Source of the DNA: Litoribacter ruber
GTDB taxonomy: Bacteria; Bacteroidota; Bacteroidia; Cytophagales; Cyclobacteriaceae
Direction of reading: 5' to 3'
Assembly: GCF_018500185.1 (NCBI RefSeq)
Contig: NZ_JAHBGI010000004.1
Location: forward strand, 1-64,000
DNA: 64,000 bases
The position numbers and the translations under genes were made by a program. Within the stretch, counting starts at the first letter, position 1. Every line of letters begins with the position of its first letter. Shown here one piece after another: positions 24,423 to 31,864 of this stretch. The notes under the pieces were generated by a model, which was given only the letters and a program-made list of their open reading frames with translations, was not told the origin of the DNA and ran no database searches.

Positions 24423-26295
24423 TATTATCCAACTACTTCCCGACGCTATTGCCAACCAGATAGCAGCCGGTGAGGTGGTTCAAAGGCCCGCTTCCGCTCT
24501 CAAGGAGATGATGGAAAATTCCGTGGATGCAGGTGCCGACAATATTCAGGTATTTATAAAAGAGGCTGGTAAGGCCCTCATCCAGGTGATTGACAACGGT
24601 AAGGGGATGTCCCCGACCGATGCCAGGATGAGCTTTGAGCGCCACGCCACGTCCAAGATCAGGCAGTCGGAAGACCTTTTTGCCATCAAAACGTTCGGTT
24701 TCCGTGGTGAGGCAATGGCCTCCATTGCGGCGGTGGCCCAAGTGGAACTGAAAACCCGCACCGCCAATGATGAGCTGGGAACCTTGATCTGTATAGAGGG
24801 TTCGGAGGTGAAAAAGCAGGAGCCCGTAGTCTGCTCTACCGGGACCTCGATTGCCATCAAAAACCTGTTTTTCAACGTACCTGCCAGAAGAAATTTTCTC
24901 AAATCCAACGCCATCGAAATGCGGCATATCGTGGAGGAATTCCAACGGGTGGCCTTGGCCTATCCGGAAATTGGTTTTTCCCTCATGCAAAACGATATGG
25001 AGCTCTTCAAACTGAATCCCGGCAAGCTTAGCCAGAGGATCGTAGGGGTATTTGGAAAGAATTACCAGGGACAGCTTGTCCCCTGCCATGAAGAAACGCC
25101 TCACTTGAATATTCACGGATATGTAGGCAAACCGGAAAACGCCAAAAAATCAAGAGGCGAGCAGTACTTCTTTGTCAACAACAGGTTTATAAAAAGCAAC
25201 TACCTGCACCATGCGGTTACCAATGCTTTTGAAGGTCTAATGCCTGGGGAAAGCCATCCTTTCTATTGCCTGTTTTTGGATTTGGACCCCACCCACATCG
25301 ATATCAATGTGCACCCTACCAAGACGGAAATCAAATTCGATGACGAGCGCACCATTTATGCGGTGGTAAGATCTGCGGTCAAGCAGGCCCTTGGGGCGCA
25401 CAATGTGGTGCCCACGCTGGATTTTAGCATGGATGTCAACTTTACCGATACCTGGAAAAGGGACGAGGGGCAAAAGCAGGAAGTGAAGCAGGAAAATTCC
25501 TACAAAACGCACTCCATGCCATCCTTTAAGAAGAAGGATGCGACCGGATGGGAAAATCTTTTTGAACAGGATGCCCTGAACAGCCGTTCCCATTCTTCCT
25601 CAGAGAGGGAAGAGTGGAAAAAGGAAGAAACGGCGAACCCGGAAATGATGACCTTTTCCAGCAAGGTCAATGCCGACGAGCCGGTACAGAGTAGGGAAGA
25701 GGAGTCTGCGGCTCCTTCGGCAATTGCGGCCACCGGGACGACCTTCCAGGTGGAGCAGACTTACATCGTGGCGCAAATGTCCACAGGGTTGTTGATTTTG
25801 GACCAGCAGGCCACACATGAGCGGATTTTGTATGAGCGCTACATCAGGCAGCTCACCAATATCCAGGGGGCTTCCCAACAGTGTCTGTTTCCGCAAAGCA
25901 TAAGGTTGAGTCCCTCGGATTTCTCTTTGGTCATGGATTTGCATGAAGAGCTCAACAGCCTGGGCTTCTTGGTAGAGGAATTTGGCCAGCACACCGTGGT
26001 GATCAACGGGGTGCCTGCTGATATTTACATCAACAATGAAAAGGCCCTGTTTGAGGGATTGCTCGAGCAGTTTAAGCACTTCAAATCCGAATTGTCCATT
26101 GACAACAAGGAAAACCTTGCCAGGTCGCTTGCCAAGCGTTCGTCCATCAAAAAGGGTAAGGTATTGAAAGCCCAGGAAATGGAAACCCTGGTGGGGCAGC
26201 TTTTTGCCTGCCAAAACCCGAATTATGGCGTATCGGGAAACAAAACCTTCGTCAAATTAGATTTAAATAAACTACAAAGCTTTTTTCAGCGCTAA
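24415..26295 (+). CDS. mutL: DNA mismatch repair protein MutL
   Basis: A 626-residue GHKL ATPase that links MutS recognition to strand removal. The N-terminal ATPase has ENSVDAGA (31-38), DNGKGM and GFRGEAMASIA. A Ser/Glu-rich linker (about 365-440) leads to the C-terminal dimerisation domain. The endonuclease motif is DQQATHERILYE, where the family has DQHAxxE with His, and the usual CPHGRP-type motif is not seen (ACQNPNYG instead), though the end FFQR resembles the FxR motif. Endonuclease activity is therefore uncertain. The gene overlaps the upstream small gene and is followed 3 bases later by a rhomboid gene. Confidence 0.96.
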   Translation: MSDIIQLLPDAIANQIAAGEVVQRPASALKEMMENSVDAGADNIQVFIKEAGKALIQVIDNGKGMSPTDARMSFERHATSKIRQSEDLFAIKTFGFRGEAMASIAAVAQVELKTRTANDELGTLICIEGSEVKKQEPVVCSTGTSIAIKNLFFNVPARRNFLKSNAIEMRHIVEEFQRVALAYPEIGFSLMQNDMELFKLNPGKLSQRIVGVFGKNYQGQLVPCHEETPHLNIHGYVGKPENAKKSRGEQYFFVNNRFIKSNYLHHAVTNAFEGLMPGESHPFYCLFLDLDPTHIDINVHPTKTEIKFDDERTIYAVVRSAVKQALGAHNVVPTLDFSMDVNFTDTWKRDEGQKQEVKQENSYKTHSMPSFKKKDATGWENLFEQDALNSRSHSSSEREEWKKEETANPEMMTFSSKVNADEPVQSREEESAAPSAIAATGTTFQVEQTYIVAQMSTGLLILDQQATHERILYERYIRQLTNIQGASQQCLFPQSIRLSPSDFSLVMDLHEELNSLGFLVEEFGQHTVVINGVPADIYINNEKALFEGLLEQFKHFKSELSIDNKENLARSLAKRSSIKKGKVLKAQEMETLVGQLFACQNPNYGVSGNKTFVKLDLNKLQSFFQR

Positions 26296-26298
26296 CAC

Positions 26299-27090
26299 AT
26301 GTTCAGATCTTTAACTCCGGTAGTCAAAAATTTACTGCTAATCACCATAGGGATTTTTGTCATTACCTCCTATTTAATGCCCCAGCTGAAAGGCTGGTTT
26401 GCCCTTTATTACATCAACAGTGATAGGTTTGAACCCTTTCAGTTTTTGACCTACATGTTTATGCATGCCGACTTCTGGCACCTGTTCAGCAACATGCTCG
26501 GCTTGTTTATCTTTGGTCCCATGCTGGAGCAGTTTCTGGGTGGCAAAAAGGTGCTTATCCTCTGGATGGTTTGTGGTGTGGGCTCAGGAATCTTATATTC
26601 GGGATATACGTTCTATAGGATGAACCAGCTGGACACCCACGTGGAGAGTTTTTACAACAATCCCAGTCCAGCGGAATTCAACAGGTTCGTGTCGGCCCAC
26701 CGGCATCATTTCAAACCTGAGATCTATGATTTCATTGATGATTATGACCGCAACCCGGAAAATGAGCGCTATGAGAGCATCGCCAAGAACTATATGGTTA
26801 AAATCCGAAATAATGTAGCAAATATCCCGATGGTGGGAGCCTCTGGCGCATTATTTGGTGTATTGATTGCATTTGGTATGCTATTTCCAAACACCCAGCT
26901 GTTTCTGCTGTTTCCACCTATGCCGGTAAAGGCGAAATACCTGGTTCTTTTTTATGGACTATATACCGTTTGGAACATTATCGATAGCCGCCCTACGGAC
27001 AATGTGGCCCACTTTGCGCACCTAAGTGGCTTAGTGATCGGATTTATATTAATTACTTATTGGAAAAGAAGTAGAGATAGTTTCTATTAA
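26299..27090 (+). CDS. Rhomboid family intramembrane serine protease
   Basis: A 263-residue polytopic protein of the rhomboid family. The catalytic serine lies in GASGALFG (about 179-186) and the histidine in HFAHLSGLVIG (near 235). HADFWHLFSNMLGLFIFG is the conserved H-x-x-x-N region of TM2. A roughly 60-residue hydrophilic insert (about 112-170, DRNPENERYE) separates the membrane parts, unlike the neighbour. It lies in a tight unit after mutL and 5 bases before a second rhomboid. The substrate is unknown. Confidence 0.92.
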   Translation: MFRSLTPVVKNLLLITIGIFVITSYLMPQLKGWFALYYINSDRFEPFQFLTYMFMHADFWHLFSNMLGLFIFGPMLEQFLGGKKVLILWMVCGVGSGILYSGYTFYRMNQLDTHVESFYNNPSPAEFNRFVSAHRHHFKPEIYDFIDDYDRNPENERYESIAKNYMVKIRNNVANIPMVGASGALFGVLIAFGMLFPNTQLFLLFPPMPVKAKYLVLFYGLYTVWNIIDSRPTDNVAHFAHLSGLVIGFILITYWKRSRDSFY

Positions 27091-27095
27091 CAAAT

Positions 27096-28007
27096 ATGTA
27101 CGCAGGATTTTGGGATCAAATTAAGAACGCTTTTAACCAAAGTGGAAACAGCCTTTATAAAATATTGGCCATTAACCTTTTGGTGTATTTTATACTCCTA
27201 GTCTCTTGGGTGTTTTTGAGTTTGGCCGGTCAGGAGGCCCTTTACAATGCCATGAGGTCCTATCTGATGATGCCGGCAGCCCCGGAATATTTCATCACCC
27301 AGCCCTGGACCATCTTCACCTACATGTTTACCCACGACAGGTTTTTCCATATTCTGTTCAATATGCTGTTCCTTTATTGGTTTGGGCTTTTGGTAATGGA
27401 GTATTTGGGCAGCCGTAAGTTGGCCAATCTATATATTCTGGGAGGTATCACCGGTGGACTGTTTTATATGGTGGTGTACAACATAGCCCCTCTTTTTAGC
27501 GATCACGTTGACCGAAGTTTGATGCTGGGTGCCAGTGCGGGTGTGTATGCCATAGTTGTTGCAGCTGCGACTTTATCGCCCAATACTTCCTTTAGGCTTC
27601 TGTTGCTGGGAAACGTCAAAATAAAATACATAGCCATATTTTACGTGCTGGTGGCCTTTGCCAATTCAGCAGGAAGTAATGCTGGTGGTGAGCTTGCCCA
27701 CTTGGGAGGAGCTGCACTTGGATACATCTATGTGGTTCAGCTACGCAATGGGCGTGATTTGGGCATTCCTGTGCAGGTAGTGGGGCAGTTTTTTGAAAAG
27801 CTCTTTAGTAGGAAGTCAAAGGTAAAAGTAACCTACAGGAAAAAAAGCTACGAATACAAGTCGGAACCGCTTTCCAAAAGCAGGGCAGGCGAGATGACCT
27901 CTCAGGAAGAAATCGACAGGATCCTGGACAAGATCGCGGAAAAGGGCTACGACAGCCTCTCCAAGGACGAAAAAAGAAAACTCTTTGAATTCAGCAACAA
28001 AGCATAA
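27096..28007 (+). CDS. Rhomboid family protease with C-terminal cytoplasmic tail
   Basis: A 303-residue rhomboid paralogue with the catalytic serine in GASAGVYA and the histidine in ELAHLGGAALGY. The HDRFFHILFNMLFLYWFG segment is the TM2 motif. A basic linker (about 235-262) leads to a helical tail, EIDRILDKIAEKGYDSLS (about 271-288), a small domain often found after rhomboid domains in this phylum. It is the last gene of the unit, followed by a strong terminator. Confidence 0.92.
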   Translation: MYAGFWDQIKNAFNQSGNSLYKILAINLLVYFILLVSWVFLSLAGQEALYNAMRSYLMMPAAPEYFITQPWTIFTYMFTHDRFFHILFNMLFLYWFGLLVMEYLGSRKLANLYILGGITGGLFYMVVYNIAPLFSDHVDRSLMLGASAGVYAIVVAAATLSPNTSFRLLLLGNVKIKYIAIFYVLVAFANSAGSNAGGELAHLGGAALGYIYVVQLRNGRDLGIPVQVVGQFFEKLFSRKSKVKVTYRKKSYEYKSEPLSKSRAGEMTSQEEIDRILDKIAEKGYDSLSKDEKRKLFEFSNKA

Positions 28008-28010
28008 AAA

Positions 28011-28045
28011 TAGCCCGGAGCGATCACTCCGGGCTATTTTATTTT
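28011..28045 (+). terminator. Terminator of the mutL-rhomboid unit
   Basis: A 10-bp perfect stem TAGCCCGGAG (28011-28020 with 28027-28036) is followed by a T-rich run. Confidence 0.9.
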
Positions 28046-28051
28046 TGGTAG

Positions 28052-28080
28052 GTCATGTCGTAAATTAACTTGACACTTTT
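28052..28080. repeat. 29-bp dispersed repeat, copy 2
   Basis: Matches the reverse complement of 214-242 at 26 of 29 positions. It sits in the gap between the rhomboid terminator and the barrel gene; the rest of the gap (28081-28198) shows nothing recognisable. Confidence 0.55.
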
Positions 28081-28198
28081 AATCTATTAAGTTCTGCCGC
28101 TCAGAAGTAACCTGGCTTTGTCAGTAAAAAGGAGCTGTGAAACTCAGTGTCGAACTCGGTGCAGGACCATGTCCCTTTTCTTTCCGCGTAGAAACTTT

Positions 28199-28219
28199 CG
28201 GTCTTCCGTCTCCGGTCTA
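28199..28219. repeat. GTCTTCG-type heptamers, three units
   Basis: CGGTCTT, CCGTCTC, CGGTCTA. The last three bases are the stop codon (TAG on the minus strand) of the barrel gene, so the array abuts and ends its reading frame. Confidence 0.65.
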
Positions 28220-28687
28220 ATTTATAAAATAAACCAGTCCCAATCTAAATACGGCCTGCCCGCTGTTCTGAAGCTGATATTTAAATTCTGGATTAAATGC
28301 CAGACGGTCGGCAAATTTAAGCACACCTCCCACGCCTACATTGGCTCCTGCACGGCTAGTTCTGAAATCACCGCCAATTAAATCAGGATTTTCCCAATTA
28401 TTGGTGAAACCAGCCATTCCATACCATTGAAGGATTCCTTCGGTAAAATAATATCTGGCATCGATATTCAGGTTGCTTGCCCTGCCGAATTCCCAGAAGT
28501 AAATAGTGTGGTTAGGGGCAAGGGAGATCCTATCCACAAGGAAGTACTCAGCTCCAAAATTAAGGCCGAATAGCTCGGAAGTAAATCCAAAGTCCCCGCC
28601 AAGTTGAATCCTGGCTTCCCCGCGCTGTTGGGCTTCGGTAAGGCCCACGGTCATCACAAATGTGAAGATAAACAATAGCTTTTTCAT
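28217..28687 (-). CDS. Putative outer-membrane beta-barrel protein
   Basis: A 156-residue exported protein with signal MKKLLFIFTFVMTVGLTEAQ. Strand-like segments alternate, as in small 8-stranded barrels (LNFGAEYFLV, LNIDARYYFTEG), and the chain ends VYFIN. No closer family is recognised. Its stop codon lies in a GTCTTCG-family heptamer array. It is transcribed alone, downstream of rlmN on the same strand with about 50 bases between. Confidence 0.7.
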   Translation of the reverse strand: MKKLLFIFTFVMTVGLTEAQQRGEARIQLGGDFGFTSELFGLNFGAEYFLVDRISLAPNHTIYFWEFGRASNLNIDARYYFTEGILQWYGMAGFTNNWENPDLIGGDFRTSRAGANVGVGGVLKFADRLAFNPEFKYQLQNSGQAVFRLGLVYFIN

Positions 28688-28734
28688 AGTTAAATAGTTT
28701 TCAGAAGCTGCACAAAAATTAAACCAGCAGACGT

Positions 28735-29802
28735 TTACTCCTTCAAAATCGCCTCTACTTCGTTTTTATTGGCAAGTTGGCCACAGGCCGCATCAATATC
28801 CTGGCCCCGTGATTTTCTTACTTTGGCAATGATCCCATGGCTTTCCAGCACCTGGATATACATGTCAACTGCTTCCTGTGAGGCCTGTCGGAATTCACCC
28901 TCATCAATAGGGTTGTACTGAATAATATTGACTTTGCTCGGGATATGTTTGCAGAATTTTGCCAAAGCAAGCGCATGCTCTTTGTTGTCATTGATGCCGT
29001 CCCAGATCACATATTCATAGGTAACCTTGCGTTTTGTTTTATAATACCAATATTTAAGGGATTCTGCCAAGTCCTCAATGGGGTTGACATCATTGATTGG
29101 CATCAATCGGCTTCTGGTTTCATTGATGGCGGAGTGCAGGGAAATGGCAAGATTGAACTTCACCTCATCGTCAGCCATCTTTTTGATCATTTTTGGGATG
29201 CCTACTGTGGAAAGAGTGATTCTTCGTGGCGCCATACCGAGTCCATCGGCGGAAGTGATTTTATCGATGGCAGAAATCACGTTGTTGTAGTTCAGCAAAG
29301 GTTCACCCATTCCCATAAAAACGATGTTGGTCAGGGGACGCTGGAAATAGGTTTCCGCTTCCTCTTTGATGGCCACTACCTGATCGTAAATTTCATCCGG
29401 GTTGAGGTTTCTCATCCTTTTGAGCCTTGCCGTGGCGCAAAAGTTACAGTCCAGGCTGCAGCCTACTTGGGAGGACACACAGGCAGTGATTCTTTTGGTG
29501 GTGGGGATTAGCACGGATTCCACAATCTTGCTGTCATAAAGCTTTACCGCATTTTTTATGGTGCCGTCGCTGCTGTGCTGCATGAGGTCCACCTTCACGT
29601 GGTTGATGAGAAAGTTTGCCTTCAGCATCTCCCGTGTTTCTTTGGAAATATTGGTCATGTCGTCAAAATTCTTCAGCGACTTGTTCCACAACCAGTCGTA
29701 AACCTGCTTGGCCCGGAATTTTTTGTCCCCTTGGGACACAAAAAATTCCTCGAGTTGCTCCAGACTGAATTTACGTATATCTCTTTTCTCAGGTGTATTC
29801 AT
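28735..29802 (-). CDS. rlmN: 23S rRNA (adenine-2503-C2) methyltransferase
   Basis: A 355-residue radical-SAM enzyme that methylates A2503 of 23S rRNA and A37 of some tRNAs. The [4Fe-4S] motif is CSLDCNFC (C-x3-C-x2-C, about 118-125), and the N-terminal domain resembles the RNA-binding accessory domain (FRAKQVYDWLW). The C-terminal AACGQLANK contains the catalytic methyl-carrying cysteine. MGMGEPLLNYN is the conserved SAM-side motif. Length is normal. It diverges from the App1-like gene. Confidence 0.96.
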   Translation of the reverse strand: MNTPEKRDIRKFSLEQLEEFFVSQGDKKFRAKQVYDWLWNKSLKNFDDMTNISKETREMLKANFLINHVKVDLMQHSSDGTIKNAVKLYDSKIVESVLIPTTKRITACVSSQVGCSLDCNFCATARLKRMRNLNPDEIYDQVVAIKEEAETYFQRPLTNIVFMGMGEPLLNYNNVISAIDKITSADGLGMAPRRITLSTVGIPKMIKKMADDEVKFNLAISLHSAINETRSRLMPINDVNPIEDLAESLKYWYYKTKRKVTYEYVIWDGINDNKEHALALAKFCKHIPSKVNIIQYNPIDEGEFRQASQEAVDMYIQVLESHGIIAKVRKSRGQDIDAACGQLANKNEVEAILKE

Positions 29803-29915
29803 TTTGCAAAGTTAAGCATTCTCTGCGACAAGCGCAGCTTGGTCATTTGTGCCTAGGCAAACATTCAGGAAAGAAAGAAAGTTTGGTTTATATCTTCAAA
29901 TCTAAATTTCAAGCT

Positions 29916-31031
29916 ATGCTTAATAAAAGAAACCTCTTGAGAAGTGCTTATTTTTTCAGAAGAAAAGTTGCCATGGGGAAATTATGGGTGGGCAAGAAAA
30001 CAGGTATCGTCCGGAAGATCATGGTCTTGCCTTTCAAAGGTTTCGGCTCCAATCATGAGGTTTTCCTGATCGGCCGGGTGATCAAGGACAGGGGGATAAA
30101 GCCCGCTGAAGAGGGGCATGGCAGGTGGAAAAACTTCAAATCCATGTACAAAAGGTTTATGAGTTGGAAGATTCCCAATGTCAGGGTCCGGGCCTCATTT
30201 GCCGGTGATGTGCAGACGGTGGTGACTGATGAGGAGGGGTACTTTGAATTCAAGCTATCGCCAAAGGAAACCATTGAGGAAGTTGGGGATGTGCGGAAGG
30301 TACAGCTGGAGCTTCTGGATGAGGTCGTGCGCAGGCAAGGAAAAGTGACCGCACAGGGGAAGGTGTTTATCCCGCCTTCGACAGCTGAATTTGGGATAAT
30401 TTCGGATATTGATGATACGATTGTCCCTACTGGAGCCACTAGATGGTACGCCATGTTTCAGGCGACTTTTTTCCACAACGCCTTGACCAGGCTCCCCTTT
30501 CCCGGGGTGGCGGAGTTTTATAAGGCCTTGGTGCAGGGGAGGGATGAAAAGCCGGATAACCCGATCTTTTATGTGTCCAGCAGCCCTTGGAACTTATATG
30601 ATTTTTTGGCTGAATTTCTTGAAATTCACCACATCCCAAAAGGCCCGCTGATGCTGCGTGATATAGGCTTAACCAGGGAGCAGTTTATTGCAGGAGGCCA
30701 TGAGCTGCACAAGCTGACCCAGATTGAGCATATCTTTGAGGTCTACCCGGATTTGAAGTTTGTGCTGATAGGGGACAGCGGGCAAAAGGATCCCGAGATC
30801 TATTTGCAGGCGGTCCGTGATTTTCCCGGCAGGGTGAAAAGAATCTATATCAGAAATGTGAGCACTTATAAAAGGGAAGCCAAAGTAAAGGAGATCGGAC
30901 AGGAACTCCGAAAGCTGGGTGTGGAGCAGGTTTTGGTGAAGGATACTTTTATTGCAGCAAAAGATGCATTAAAAGAGGGCATGATTGTCAAGGAAAACAT
31001 TGGGGATATAGAGGAAAAAGTGGTAGATTGA
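29916..31031 (+). CDS. App1-like phosphatase domain protein (DUF2183)
   Basis: A 371-residue cytoplasmic protein when started at ATG 29916; the ORF extends upstream to 29793 but that part overlaps rlmN and is not family-like. A beta-rich N-terminal half (about 60-150) precedes the HAD-type phosphatase motif ISDIDDTIVPTGA (about 163-175). Later motifs are YVSSSPWN (T/S-x region) and IGDSGQKDPE. Yeast App1 dephosphorylates phosphatidate; bacterial relatives are of unknown substrate. It is followed at 31032-31088 by a short repeat-like segment, then a lipoprotein gene. Confidence 0.85.
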   Translation: MLNKRNLLRSAYFFRRKVAMGKLWVGKKTGIVRKIMVLPFKGFGSNHEVFLIGRVIKDRGIKPAEEGHGRWKNFKSMYKRFMSWKIPNVRVRASFAGDVQTVVTDEEGYFEFKLSPKETIEEVGDVRKVQLELLDEVVRRQGKVTAQGKVFIPPSTAEFGIISDIDDTIVPTGATRWYAMFQATFFHNALTRLPFPGVAEFYKALVQGRDEKPDNPIFYVSSSPWNLYDFLAEFLEIHHIPKGPLMLRDIGLTREQFIAGGHELHKLTQIEHIFEVYPDLKFVLIGDSGQKDPEIYLQAVRDFPGRVKRIYIRNVSTYKREAKVKEIGQELRKLGVEQVLVKDTFIAAKDALKEGMIVKENIGDIEEKVVD

Positions 31032-31088
31032 TGGGAGACTTCTTCACGGAGAAAAGTTTAAAAAATTATTAGGAAAAGTGGCTGCAGC

Positions 31089-31715
31089 ATGGGATTTGGC
31101 ATGTATAGAGTGCTCATAGTTTTGATATTGATGGGTTGCCTGGTTTCTTGCAGGCCAGGTGTGTATCATGTACAGCGCATGGAGGTAAACCATCAGGCTG
31201 CCCCATTGGACATCAGCCAGGTGATGTTGGTAAATGGGCTGAACAGTTTGCCTTATAAGGAACATGAGCTTTTTTCCTCTACGGTGCTCCGGCAGCTGCG
31301 CAGCAACGGTTTTATAGATGTGTTTTCCACTGATGAGCTTGAAGTTGAGCTGCTTTCGGCGGGTATTAGGGATTTTTCAGTCCAAAGGAATATTGATAGG
31401 CTTTATTCCGAACTGGGCATCGTTTACCTTTTGCAGGTGGATATTATTAACAGGAAAATAGCTAGAACTAGCAAGCTCTCAGCCTTGAGTGCGGCTGGTC
31501 AGGATGTCAACAGGAGGTATGCTACCCTTCACACGCCATCAGAGTCCAAGCATATGGTAGATATCCAATATTCCCTTTATCAAGTGGATATTGCCGATAC
31601 CTTGGCTGTATATCAAGTGAGGGCCGAGCACAAATGGGACAACTCCCTGCGCCCGGAGCTGATCCGTAGGGATGTTCAGAAGCTGATGGACCAACTCAAT
31701 TATTATACTCATTGA
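31089..31715 (+). CDS. Hypothetical lipoprotein
   Basis: A 208-residue protein with a lipobox LVSC (Cys21 counted from 31089); the ATG at 31101 gives an equally good signal peptide. The mature part has mixed alpha/beta segments (for example LSSTVLRQLRSNGFIDVFS-like helix and a YQVDIADTLAVYQV strand) and no recognised family. It is predicted to be anchored to a membrane. It may be co-transcribed with the App1-like gene 58 bases upstream. Confidence 0.7.
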   Translation: MGFGMYRVLIVLILMGCLVSCRPGVYHVQRMEVNHQAAPLDISQVMLVNGLNSLPYKEHELFSSTVLRQLRSNGFIDVFSTDELEVELLSAGIRDFSVQRNIDRLYSELGIVYLLQVDIINRKIARTSKLSALSAAGQDVNRRYATLHTPSESKHMVDIQYSLYQVDIADTLAVYQVRAEHKWDNSLRPELIRRDVQKLMDQLNYYTH

Positions 31716-31864
31716 GGTGATTTTTCTGACATAATGGCATTTCTACATAGGTTTTTAGTGCTTTTTAAGACATAATTTCTGCTTTTTATGCGTTTTTTTG
31801 ATTGGTGGAGGTTTTGATAAGGATTCTGTAATTCAACTTTGGATATACTTAAACCACTAGTAAT

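Noticed and set aside
29793-29915. Longer N-terminus for the App1-like protein
   Set aside because: It overlaps rlmN, and its residues are low-complexity and unlike the family; ATG 29916 is better.
31716-31864. CIRCE or similar heat-shock operator upstream of clpB
   Set aside because: No 9-bp inverted repeat of the TTAGCACTC type is present; only AT-rich sequence.
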